Origin: an uncultured Treponema sp.
GTDB taxonomy: Bacteria > Spirochaetota > Spirochaetia > Treponematales > Treponemataceae
Length of the DNA: 64,000 nucleotides
Direction of reading: 5' to 3'
Assembly (NCBI GenBank): GCA_947165895.1
Contig: CAMVCB010000006.1
Coordinates: forward strand, 62,001-126,000
Position numbers and translations under genes: made by a program. The notes beneath the pieces were generated by a model. The model did not search any database. It was not told where the DNA came from and was given only the letters and a program-made list of their open reading frames with translations. Of this stretch, positions 54,171-61,930 are shown piece after piece (the first letter of the stretch is position 1; every line of letters starts with the position of its first letter).

Positions 54171-54650
54171 ATGGCTGAACTTGAATCACAGTTTCAATTA
54201 GTTACATTTCATTTGGGAGAAGAATTGTACGGTGTAAACATCATGGATGTAAAAGAAATCGTAAAGCTCCAGAATGTACGTTATATTCCAAATGCTCCTT
54301 ACTATGTAGAAGGAATTATTAATCTTCGTGGTGAAATTATTCCAATTATCGATTTGCATAAACGCTTTAAGATTCAGTCATCTTTAGTTGAAACAGATGA
54401 AAATTCAATCGACGGCGGTTTTATCATTCTTAAAATCGAAGGAAGCCAGATTGGTATTATAATTGATAAGGTTGAGCGCGTAGTTTCTGTAAAGGCAGAG
54501 GATGTAAAAGAGCCGCCACAGATGCTCAGTGGAATCGGTTCTGAGTACATTGAAGGTGTTATCCGTGAAGATCACGGTTACCTGATTATGCTCAACATCC
54601 GAAAACTCTTTAACGCAAAAGAACTTCAGAAAATTATCGAAATGCAATAA
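54171..54650 (+). CDS. cheW: Chemotaxis coupling protein CheW
   Basis: 159 residues. It couples chemoreceptors to CheA. Motifs: FQLVTFHLGEELYGVNIMDVKEIVKLQNVRYIPNAPYYVEGIINLRGEIIPIIDLHKRF is the conserved CheW start (spanning about 8-66); IGIIIDKVERVVSVKAEDVKEPP and IEGVIREDHGYLIMLNI follow. Strong AAGGAG at 54160-54165. Its TAA overlaps the next gene's ATG by one base. No CheA or receptor is in the window, so this is an isolated cheW, possibly one of several paralogues. Confidence 0.95.
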   Translation: MAELESQFQLVTFHLGEELYGVNIMDVKEIVKLQNVRYIPNAPYYVEGIINLRGEIIPIIDLHKRFKIQSSLVETDENSIDGGFIILKIEGSQIGIIIDKVERVVSVKAEDVKEPPQMLSGIGSEYIEGVIREDHGYLIMLNIRKLFNAKELQKIIEMQ

Positions 54651-55705
54651 TGATACAGACTTACTCTACTACTATTCGACGAAAAGAAATGGATGCCGTG
54701 CTTACCTGCATGGTAGATGAAAAAATCGGCCCTGGTGAATTAAATACAAGACTTATTCAGCAGGTCAAAGAATTTATTAAATGTGATGGCTGCGTAGCTT
54801 TAAGAAGTCCTTCCATTGCCCTGAAATATGCCCTGGCTTCGCTCGGTCTTCAGGCTGGAGCAAAGATTATGATTTCAGCTCTGGCACCTCTATGGCATTA
54901 TAAGGCTGTGGCGGAAGCTGGTTATGAGCCTCTGGTTCTTGATGTAGATGAAGCATCTTCTCTTGTAACTCCCGAAATTATAAAAAAGGGAATGGAAGAG
55001 GGAGGAGTTCTGCTTCTTCTTCACGAAACAGAAGGTATCTTACCGGATTTTGAAGAGATTCTTGGGCTTGGCATACCATTTATTGAAGATATTTCCCAAA
55101 GTGCAGGTTCTTCACTTCCTGTAAAAGATGCGAATGGAAATCTTACTGACCAGAGAAAAATGGCAGGAACCTTCGGCATTTATTCTATTATGGGACTTGA
55201 AGAGCGCAATGTTATTACTGCTGGCGGTGGTGCCGTTCTTATGGCACCTGGAAGGCGAGAATGGATTGTCCTTAAGCATCTTACTGATGAAGCTGATGAG
55301 ACAGATCTCCTTCCTGATATCAACTGCGCCCTTGCCTGGGTTCAGATTAAGGAATTTGCCCGCAATGAAAAGACCCGCAAGGAGCTTTTCGGGCTTTTCC
55401 TCCAGGCCTGCATGATTGGACGCCACAAGACTTTTGCCCGTGAAATGGAAGAGGGCTCTACAATGTGCTCTTTCCCTCTGGTGCTTTCAAGTTCCTTTAA
55501 GGATGTTAAGCAGTATGCGGCAAAAAAGGATATTGAAGTTCAGCTTGCTTTTGATAAATCTATAATTGCGGCAAAGGACGAGCTTTCAGAGCGCTGTATT
55601 CATGCAAAATCACTTTCTCTTTGCTGTGTACACGTGCCTCTTTATCCGCGCCTTACTCATGCTGAAAGTGCAAAGATTGTAAAAGTTTTAGGCTCATTGC
55701 CGTAA
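54650..55705 (+). CDS. DegT/DnrJ/EryC1-fold protein lacking the PLP lysine
   Basis: 351 residues. The fold of type I sugar aminotransferases is recognisable: CDGCVALRSPSIALKYALASLGLQAGAKIMISALAP (about 45-80), VLDVD, LLLHETEGILPDF, and FIEDISQSAGS with Asp147 and Gln150 as in family members that hold PLP. The following FGIYSIMGLEERNVITAGGGAVLM segment (175-198) should contain the Schiff-base Lys before the GEGG-like turn, but no lysine is there. It may be a non-catalytic or substrate-binding homologue. It is translationally coupled to cheW (TAATG). I recall a spore-coat-polysaccharide-type protein beside cheW in T. pallidum. Confidence 0.7.
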   Translation: MIQTYSTTIRRKEMDAVLTCMVDEKIGPGELNTRLIQQVKEFIKCDGCVALRSPSIALKYALASLGLQAGAKIMISALAPLWHYKAVAEAGYEPLVLDVDEASSLVTPEIIKKGMEEGGVLLLLHETEGILPDFEEILGLGIPFIEDISQSAGSSLPVKDANGNLTDQRKMAGTFGIYSIMGLEERNVITAGGGAVLMAPGRREWIVLKHLTDEADETDLLPDINCALAWVQIKEFARNEKTRKELFGLFLQACMIGRHKTFAREMEEGSTMCSFPLVLSSSFKDVKQYAAKKDIEVQLAFDKSIIAAKDELSERCIHAKSLSLCCVHVPLYPRLTHAESAKIVKVLGSLP

Positions 55706-55734
55706 TTTTTGTTTTTAATTGTTAGAGAAAAGTT

Positions 55735-56577
55735 ATGAAAAAAGCTCTTGTTATTATCAATGTCAGTAAAACTGAATCGATGAAATTATCAGATCAGATT
55801 GCAGCTTTTCTCAAGACAAAAGGAATTCTGACAGAAACCTTTGTATTTGACGGTTTTTCTCCAGATTCAAACATAAAAGGTTATGATTTTGTAATAACTC
55901 TTGGTGGTGACGGAACCGTTCTTTTTGCCGCAAGAAATACAGTTCATAATCCTGTTCCAATTTTTCCGGTCAATTTCGGGCAGTTTGGTTTTATTGCCTC
56001 TGTTCAGCCCGAAGAATGGCAGGATGAACTGGAAAAATTCCTTGGTGGACAGTCTTGTGTTGTTGAACGCAGTATGGCAAATGTCCGCATAATTCACAAT
56101 GATGAAGAAATTTACTGCGGAAACGGACTTAATGACGTCGTAATCTGCGCAAAGTCTGCGGCAACTACAATTTCGCTGGATGTTTATTACGAAATGCAGC
56201 TTTTGTGTAAGCTTAAGGGGGATGGACTTATAGTAGGAACCCCTACCGGCTCTACAGCTTATTCTGCGGCGGCAGGAGGTCCGATTCTGGATCCTTCCCT
56301 GAATGCCTTTGTCCTCACTCCTATTAATTCCTTTTCGCTTTCTTCCCGCCCGATTGTTTTGAACCAGGATGGCCTTGTTTCAATCAAAATATCAGAAAGC
56401 CGGGCAGACGGAATAAACCTGAAAATTGACGGAGCAAAAAACATGGAGCTTACTGTGGGTGACACAGTATTGATTAAACAATTTGATAAGAAGGTACAGC
56501 TTGTAAACTGTACGGCAGAAAAATTCTATACAGCTTTGCGTTCAAAATTGAACTGGTCGGGAGGCCCTCATGCTTGA
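55735..56577 (+). CDS. nadK: NAD kinase
   Basis: 280 residues. It phosphorylates NAD to NADP. TLGGDGTVLFAAR near 55-67 is the GGDGT motif, NFGQFGFI the following turn, and GDGLIVGTPTGSTAYSAAAGGPI the second signature. Complete, with normal length. The 3' end overlaps recN by 8 bases. GAGAAAAG lies before the ATG. Confidence 0.95.
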   Translation: MKKALVIINVSKTESMKLSDQIAAFLKTKGILTETFVFDGFSPDSNIKGYDFVITLGGDGTVLFAARNTVHNPVPIFPVNFGQFGFIASVQPEEWQDELEKFLGGQSCVVERSMANVRIIHNDEEIYCGNGLNDVVICAKSAATTISLDVYYEMQLLCKLKGDGLIVGTPTGSTAYSAAAGGPILDPSLNAFVLTPINSFSLSSRPIVLNQDGLVSIKISESRADGINLKIDGAKNMELTVGDTVLIKQFDKKVQLVNCTAEKFYTALRSKLNWSGGPHA

Positions 56578-58333
56578 AGATTTAACAATTAAAGATTTTG
56601 CCCTCATCGACTCAGATTATATTGAATTTAAAAAGGGCTTTACTGTTCTTTCCGGTGAAACAGGAGCTGGAAAATCTATCCTCATCGGGGCAATTTCCTT
56701 TTTACTTGGAGGAAAGGCAGATGTCGGACAAATTCGAGCCGGAAAAAACGAAGCCAATGTAAGCGCCACCTTCCTTTTAAACGAAGCTGAGCCTTCAAAG
56801 GAAGTGCAGTCCGCAATTCAGGCAGATGAAGAATACGAGCCAAAATCCGCAATGGAATGGCTTTTTATGCATGGAATTGAAGCAGAAAATAAGAGGGTTC
56901 TGCTGCGCCGCTTTATCCGTGCTAACGGAAAGTCAGGTGCCTGGATTAATGATACCCCGGTAACCAGAAGTGATCTTGCAGCTTTTTCTTCTTTTTTAAT
57001 CGATATTCACGGTCAGCATGAGCATCAGTCTTTAATGAAGGTAAGTGAGCACAGAAAATTTCTTGACGCCCGGGCCGGAATCACAGCAGAAGTTGAGGCT
57101 TTTACAAAAAAATATGCCCTTTTAGTTTCAAAAAGAAAGGCTTTGTCTGATTATTCAATGAGTGAAAGTGAGCGCCTTCGAAAGCTTGATATGATGAAGT
57201 TTGCCGTAGAAGAAATTGGAGCTCTTAAGCTTAAAAAAGATGAAGATACAGCCCTTGAAGAAGAGGAATCCCGCCTTTCGGGCTTTGAAAAGATTTATTC
57301 TGAGGTAGAAAGCATTAATCAGCTGCTTTCCGCTGGAGATGAAGGAATAACAGGGGCCCTTAAAAAGCTTATGAGAAGTGCTTCTTATGTAAGCGGCCTT
57401 GATAAATCCCTGGAAAAGCTTTCTTCCCGGGTGGAATCGGCCTTTTATGAGCTTTCTGACATAAGTGATGAGTTTTCTGATTATCAGTCAAAGCTTGTTT
57501 TTGATCCTGCAAGACTTTCTGAAGTTCAGGACAGACTTTCTGCAATCTATAACCTTAAGAAAAAATATGCCTCATCGGTAAATGCACCGCTTACTGAAGT
57601 TCTTGCTTTTTATGATCAGGCTCAGAGCTTCATTGAAGAAAATGAAAGCGGAAATGATAAAAAATCTCAGCTTGAAGCTGAAATCAAAGTTCTTGAAAAG
57701 GAAATTCTTTCTGATGCCCAGAAGCTTTCTGCCGCCCGTATGGAAACGGCAAAAGTCCTTGAAAAGGAGACGGATGAAATCCTTTCTAATCTTGGTATGA
57801 GCGGAACCCGTTTTGGAGTTTCAATTAGCCAGAAAGAGGGAAGTGATGCCGTTCAAAAATGTGGTCCTTACGGAAAGGATGACATCGAATTTATGATAAG
57901 TGCAAACCCCGGAAATCCCCTGCAACCGCTTGCAAAAATTGCTTCGGGCGGTGAACTTTCCCGGGTTATGCTTGCCTTAAAAACGATTTTTGCCCGTACT
58001 TCATCTCATAATATCGAAACTATGATTTTTGATGAAATTGATACAGGTATTGGCGGAGAAGTTGCCGTGGCCGTAGGAAATCATATCAAAAATCTTTCTA
58101 AAAACACACAAATTTTCTGTATTACACATCTAGCGAGCATAGCAGTTTATGCCGATAATCAGATTAAGATAGAGAAAAGTGTTTCCGGAGAAATTACATC
58201 ATCGAACGTTCATCCTATTGAAGGAGAAGAAAGGGTTTGTGAAATTGCACGAATGCTTTCCGGAGATGCCCAGCAGGCACAGTCTCTTGAACACGCACGC
58301 TCTATGTTACAAAAATTTAGCGGGGGCTACTGA
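56570..58333 (+). CDS. recN: DNA repair protein RecN
   Basis: 587 residues. SMC-like ATPase of double-strand-break repair. Walker A GETGAGKSILIGAISFLLG near 28-46, DIHGQHEHQSL, a coiled-coil middle (about 160-380), then signature SGGELSRVMLALK and Walker B MIFDEIDTGIGGEVAVAVG, and ITHLASIA. Strong GGGAGG ribosome-binding site within the end of nadK. The TGATG overlap with the next gene implies coupling. Confidence 0.95.
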   Translation: MLEDLTIKDFALIDSDYIEFKKGFTVLSGETGAGKSILIGAISFLLGGKADVGQIRAGKNEANVSATFLLNEAEPSKEVQSAIQADEEYEPKSAMEWLFMHGIEAENKRVLLRRFIRANGKSGAWINDTPVTRSDLAAFSSFLIDIHGQHEHQSLMKVSEHRKFLDARAGITAEVEAFTKKYALLVSKRKALSDYSMSESERLRKLDMMKFAVEEIGALKLKKDEDTALEEEESRLSGFEKIYSEVESINQLLSAGDEGITGALKKLMRSASYVSGLDKSLEKLSSRVESAFYELSDISDEFSDYQSKLVFDPARLSEVQDRLSAIYNLKKKYASSVNAPLTEVLAFYDQAQSFIEENESGNDKKSQLEAEIKVLEKEILSDAQKLSAARMETAKVLEKETDEILSNLGMSGTRFGVSISQKEGSDAVQKCGPYGKDDIEFMISANPGNPLQPLAKIASGGELSRVMLALKTIFARTSSHNIETMIFDEIDTGIGGEVAVAVGNHIKNLSKNTQIFCITHLASIAVYADNQIKIEKSVSGEITSSNVHPIEGEERVCEIARMLSGDAQQAQSLEHARSMLQKFSGGY

Positions 58334-59136
58334 TGGCAAAAATTTCGGAAGAACGCCGACTTCATTTTTCAGAGACAATTTCTCCTTACAAGGAGAAAGT
58401 AACTCAGACTCTTGAAAAAGAGAAGACTATGCTCAACGGAATGCACGAAGGTGACATGGATTTTGAAAATAAAAAAGTCCTTTTGTGCGAAGATATGATT
58501 TATGCAGCGTCATTGTATATGGCTCAGAATAGTCTTTCTGTAAAGGTTCTTGAAGTAAAAAATAACGATGTTTTGAATGATGCAAGAAAGATGATTTACA
58601 AGGCAATCATTTACCTTGAAGAAATTGTTACCCCAACAATTGACCTGCCTTATTCTGACCTTGTCCCTAAACACGAAAAAATCAGAAATCTTTCGCTTGC
58701 AAGACGCTATACAATCATAAGAAAGCTGGGACTTGCCATCAATCTTCTGCGGGATGCCTTTGGAGATAATTCTAAATGGCGATGGACCTTTGTAGAAATT
58801 GAAGGCCGCTTTGCAACTGTAGCCAAAAACTTTATTGATATGAAAAATGCGGTAAAAGATTATTTTGATCCCCGTTCGCAGAATTATGAAATGACAGTTA
58901 TGTATATCCGCATGCTGGACAGAATGCTAAATGAATCTGCGACTGCTTACCGAGATAAATACGAGCTTTCTACCCGCCGTGTAGATGATATGCGTAACGC
59001 AATCAAATATCTGCTTGCATTAAGAAAGCTTTACATTGCAATAGGAAACGCTGAACCTGCTGAGGAAGTTAAGAAAAAGGCTGTAGTCTGGAAGGATAAG
59101 ATGGATTCTGACGCTAAAAAAGGTTTGAGCAACTGA
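58333..59136 (+). CDS. Helical protein of unknown function, spirochaete type
   Basis: 267 residues, no signal or membrane segment. Mostly helical and charged (AKISEERRLHFSETISPYKEKVTQTLEKEKTMLNG; LARRYTIIRKLGLAINLLRDAFGDNSKWRWTFVEIEGRFATVAKNFIDMK; YELSTRRVDDMRNAIKYLLALRKLYIAIG). No catalytic motif. I recall a comparable gene after recN in treponemes but cannot name a family. Start and stop codons overlap its neighbours (TGATG at both ends), tying it to recN and the HD hydrolase. Confidence 0.7.
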   Translation: MAKISEERRLHFSETISPYKEKVTQTLEKEKTMLNGMHEGDMDFENKKVLLCEDMIYAASLYMAQNSLSVKVLEVKNNDVLNDARKMIYKAIIYLEEIVTPTIDLPYSDLVPKHEKIRNLSLARRYTIIRKLGLAINLLRDAFGDNSKWRWTFVEIEGRFATVAKNFIDMKNAVKDYFDPRSQNYEMTVMYIRMLDRMLNESATAYRDKYELSTRRVDDMRNAIKYLLALRKLYIAIGNAEPAEEVKKKAVVWKDKMDSDAKKGLSN

Positions 59137-60356
59137 TGAATAAAAAACTTTCACTTCGCATTTTTGAAGGCTTTTCCATCCAGCGCTGGAATGACCTTAT
59201 CCGCCCTTTTGATATGGTAGAAATGGATAAAGCTGCCGAAAAAATGGTTCTTGCCTATATAATTGGAAAGTATGAAGAAAACAAGGGGAATTTCATTGAC
59301 TGGGAATGGATAATTCATGCTTCTTTTTTTGACTTGCTTAGAAAAATTGCCCTCTGCGATATAAAAGCTCCTGTTCAGCAGATGCTGAAGCGCGAATTCC
59401 TTGACGAATATATGCGCCTTAATGAGTGGGTTTTGAATCAGTACCGCCCTCTTATTAATGATGATGATTTATTTTCCCGCTTTACGATTTATGTCGGCCA
59501 GAAAGCAGGATATTTTAAGCTGCCAGAAGAATTGAATGCATCTCTCCGTGTTTACAATGCCGCCCATAAATATGCTACAATGCGCGAGCTTGATATGCTT
59601 TCCGTTGTAAATGAAAAACAGCGGCTTGAAAAAATCTACACTGAACTTCAGGCAGATATTCAACCCTTTCTTGATCTTGAAGGCCTTCAGAAAATTATGA
59701 CTCACCAGAAGCCTTTTGACTTTCTGATGAAAATTGAACAGCTTCGTTTTCAGACAAGATGGAACCAGACTCCTCGTGTACCCGCTACATCTGTTCTTGG
59801 CCACTGTTTTTATGTTGCCATTATGACAATGCTGCTTGGCCGGGAATCAAATCCTGATATGTGTAAGCGCCGTGTAATCAATAACTTTTTCAGCGCACTT
59901 TTTCATGATTTACCAGAATCAGTTACGCGAGATATTATTTCACCTGTAAAGCAGGCAACTGACGGTCTTCCTGATATCGTAAAAAAGATTGAAGACGAAA
60001 TTGTCGCTAAAGAACTTGTTCCTCTTATGGAAGACTTTTTCCGTGACGAACTGATTTATTATACAAGTGATGAATTTTCTGACCGTATTCTTGATGCACA
60101 GAAAAACGTGAAAAAAGTTTCCTGGGAAGATTTGAATAATTTTTACAATGAAGATGAATTGTATCCTGTTGACGGTCGCCTTGTAAGAATCTGTGATCAC
60201 CTTGCGGCCCTTATGGAAGCTGATATTTCAATAAAGCATGGAATTACATCTGTTCATCTTATCAATGGACGAAAGGGAATGCTGTCTCATTATGATCCTG
60301 ATGAAAAAATCAGCGGTATAAATGTATATAAGCTCTTCCACGATATAACATCATAA
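59136..60356 (+). CDS. HD-domain phosphohydrolase, YfbR-like C-terminal half
   Basis: 406 residues. The C-terminal part holds an HD domain: RWNQTPRVPATSVLGHCFYVAIMTMLLG gives the first His, FFSALFHDLPESVTRDIISPVK has His257-Asp258, and YPVDGRLVRICDHLAALMEADISI the last Asp. The HDLPE and DI..P.K pattern is that of the YfbR/5'-nucleotidase group. The N-terminal 190 residues are helical and unassigned. It may dephosphorylate deoxynucleotides; substrate unknown. It ends the cheW-to-HD run. Confidence 0.8.
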   Translation: MNKKLSLRIFEGFSIQRWNDLIRPFDMVEMDKAAEKMVLAYIIGKYEENKGNFIDWEWIIHASFFDLLRKIALCDIKAPVQQMLKREFLDEYMRLNEWVLNQYRPLINDDDLFSRFTIYVGQKAGYFKLPEELNASLRVYNAAHKYATMRELDMLSVVNEKQRLEKIYTELQADIQPFLDLEGLQKIMTHQKPFDFLMKIEQLRFQTRWNQTPRVPATSVLGHCFYVAIMTMLLGRESNPDMCKRRVINNFFSALFHDLPESVTRDIISPVKQATDGLPDIVKKIEDEIVAKELVPLMEDFFRDELIYYTSDEFSDRILDAQKNVKKVSWEDLNNFYNEDELYPVDGRLVRICDHLAALMEADISIKHGITSVHLINGRKGMLSHYDPDEKISGINVYKLFHDITS

Positions 60357-60405
60357 AATTATAAAAAAGCTTTCAGTTCCTTTTTTTACTGCCGATAAAT
60401 ATAGT

Positions 60406-61338
60406 ATGAAGAAATTTGTACTATTAACTTTGATTGCAATTACTTTCTTAGCCTTTTCATTTGGTGATACAACTTATATTGTTGAAAAAGGTGATACCTT
60501 ATATTCTATCAGCCGTAAAAATCAGATTACTCTTGCTGAACTCAGAACCGCAAATAACCTTTCGGAAAATGATGTTCTTAAAGCCGGACAGAAAATTATA
60601 ATTCCAGAAGCTGATATCGGAACCGCAGCTGCTCTTTCATCTTCCGGACAGAAATCGACAGCAAAAATCAGTCCTAATGCGCCAACTTCATCTTATGTAG
60701 TACAAAAAGGTGATACTCTTTACGGAATTGCCCGAAAAAACGGCATGAAGGTTCCGGAACTTCTGGCTTTAAATAATCTTGATAACAATGCAGTAATCAA
60801 AGTAGGTCAGAAATTAAAAATTTCCAGCGGAAATCAATTTTCACAAGGCAGCACTTCTCAAACTTCAAATGCCCCTTCTTCTTCATCTTCAACAGCAGAC
60901 TCTGCCGCAAACACAACCACAATCAGACTAGACGATAAAGCTCCAGATACAAGAACCTACGGTTCAACAGTATCTTCAGATGCAAATACAAAATGGCCTG
61001 TTAAAAATCCGCGAATTACTTCGGTAAAAGGAAAGGTTTCGGGCGTGCAGCTTTCAGCCTCTCAGAACGAAAAGGTTTTGTGTATTCATGAAGGTACTGT
61101 AATGTATGTTGGCGTTTACCGTGGCTTTGGTCAGGTTCTCTTTGTTCAGTCAAAGACCGGCCTGATTTACGCTTACACTGGTCTTGGCAGCGTAAACGTT
61201 AAGAAGGGTGATTACGCTGTCAGTGGTGCAGATTTAGGAACTGCGGGCGTAGACCCTATCAGCGGAAAGCCTGGCATTACCTTTATGGTATTCCAGAACG
61301 GCCAGCCGATAGACCCTAGAACGGCTCCAAGAAATTAG
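60406..61338 (+). CDS. LysM protein with degenerate M23 (LytM) domain
   Basis: 310 residues. Signal peptide, then two LysM domains (TTYIVEKGDTLYSISRKNQITLAELRTANNLSENDVLKAGQKIIIP near 22-68, and a second near 96-138 starting SYVVQKGDTLYGIARKNG), a Ser/Thr/Ala linker, and an M23-like C-terminus (about 205-310). The peptidase metal ligands are missing: the HxGxD segment reads VSGVQLSAS, the HLS segment reads YTGLGS, and the HLHFE end reads ITFMVF. It probably binds peptidoglycan and regulates an amidase, like EnvC or NlpD (family knowledge). TATAGT abuts the ATG. Confidence 0.85.
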   Translation: MKKFVLLTLIAITFLAFSFGDTTYIVEKGDTLYSISRKNQITLAELRTANNLSENDVLKAGQKIIIPEADIGTAAALSSSGQKSTAKISPNAPTSSYVVQKGDTLYGIARKNGMKVPELLALNNLDNNAVIKVGQKLKISSGNQFSQGSTSQTSNAPSSSSSTADSAANTTTIRLDDKAPDTRTYGSTVSSDANTKWPVKNPRITSVKGKVSGVQLSASQNEKVLCIHEGTVMYVGVYRGFGQVLFVQSKTGLIYAYTGLGSVNVKKGDYAVSGADLGTAGVDPISGKPGITFMVFQNGQPIDPRTAPRN

Positions 61339-61916
61339 ACTTTTTGACACGGCTCAGTGTCGCTTAAAATCCGCAGAAAAAGTTCTTTACAGGTTACAGC
61401 ATCGTCAAAGGCACGGTGACTGTGACCTTTATTTATTTTTAAAGCATCTGCTAAATAATCAAGCTTGTGGCGCTCTGCTTTCGGATAGGCCCAGCGGGAA
61501 ATGCGCAGGGTATCAAGTGCGTGATTTCTCACATAAGGAAAACCGTTTTTTTCACATTCAGAGTTCAAAAAATTAAGGTCAAACTGAACGTTATGGCCCA
61601 TCAAAATGGAATCACCTATAAAATCAATAAAGCGGGGTAATACTTCTTTTATGAAAGGAGCACCGCATACCATTGAGTCTGTGATTTTTGTAATTTGTGT
61701 GATTATTGGTGGAATTGGAAGATTTGGATTAATAAGGGTGGAGAAGCGGTCAAGCTCTCCATCCTTATTGAATTTTACAGCACCAATTTCGATTATTGTA
61801 GAGTCCTCCGCCTTTATGCCCGTCGTTTCGGTATCAAAGGCTGTGATGACTGCTCCGCTGTTTAAAAGCTTGAGCAGCCGTCTGTTATCCTGCAAAATCC
61901 TGTTGTAGTGCTGCAT
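61335..61916 (-). CDS. DnaQ-like 3'-5' exonuclease
   Basis: 193 residues. DEDDh exonuclease: FDTETTGI (Asp28, Glu30), GHNVQFDLNFLN (Asp), and HRAFDDAVTCKELF (His and Asp). The ITKITDSMV segment is typical of the DNA polymerase III epsilon family. It could be the replicative proofreading subunit or a stand-alone exonuclease; the sequence alone does not decide. Convergent with the LysM gene, with stop codons overlapping in TTAG. It lies 14 bases downstream of pgm and is probably co-transcribed. Confidence 0.9.
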   Translation of the reverse strand: MQHYNRILQDNRRLLKLLNSGAVITAFDTETTGIKAEDSTIIEIGAVKFNKDGELDRFSTLINPNLPIPPIITQITKITDSMVCGAPFIKEVLPRFIDFIGDSILMGHNVQFDLNFLNSECEKNGFPYVRNHALDTLRISRWAYPKAERHKLDYLADALKINKGHSHRAFDDAVTCKELFLRILSDTEPCQKV

Positions 61917-61930
61917 TATAAGTTTTTACC

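Noticed and set aside
54650-55705. Calling this a functional sugar aminotransferase
   Set aside because: The segment that should carry the PLP lysine has none, so only the fold is claimed.
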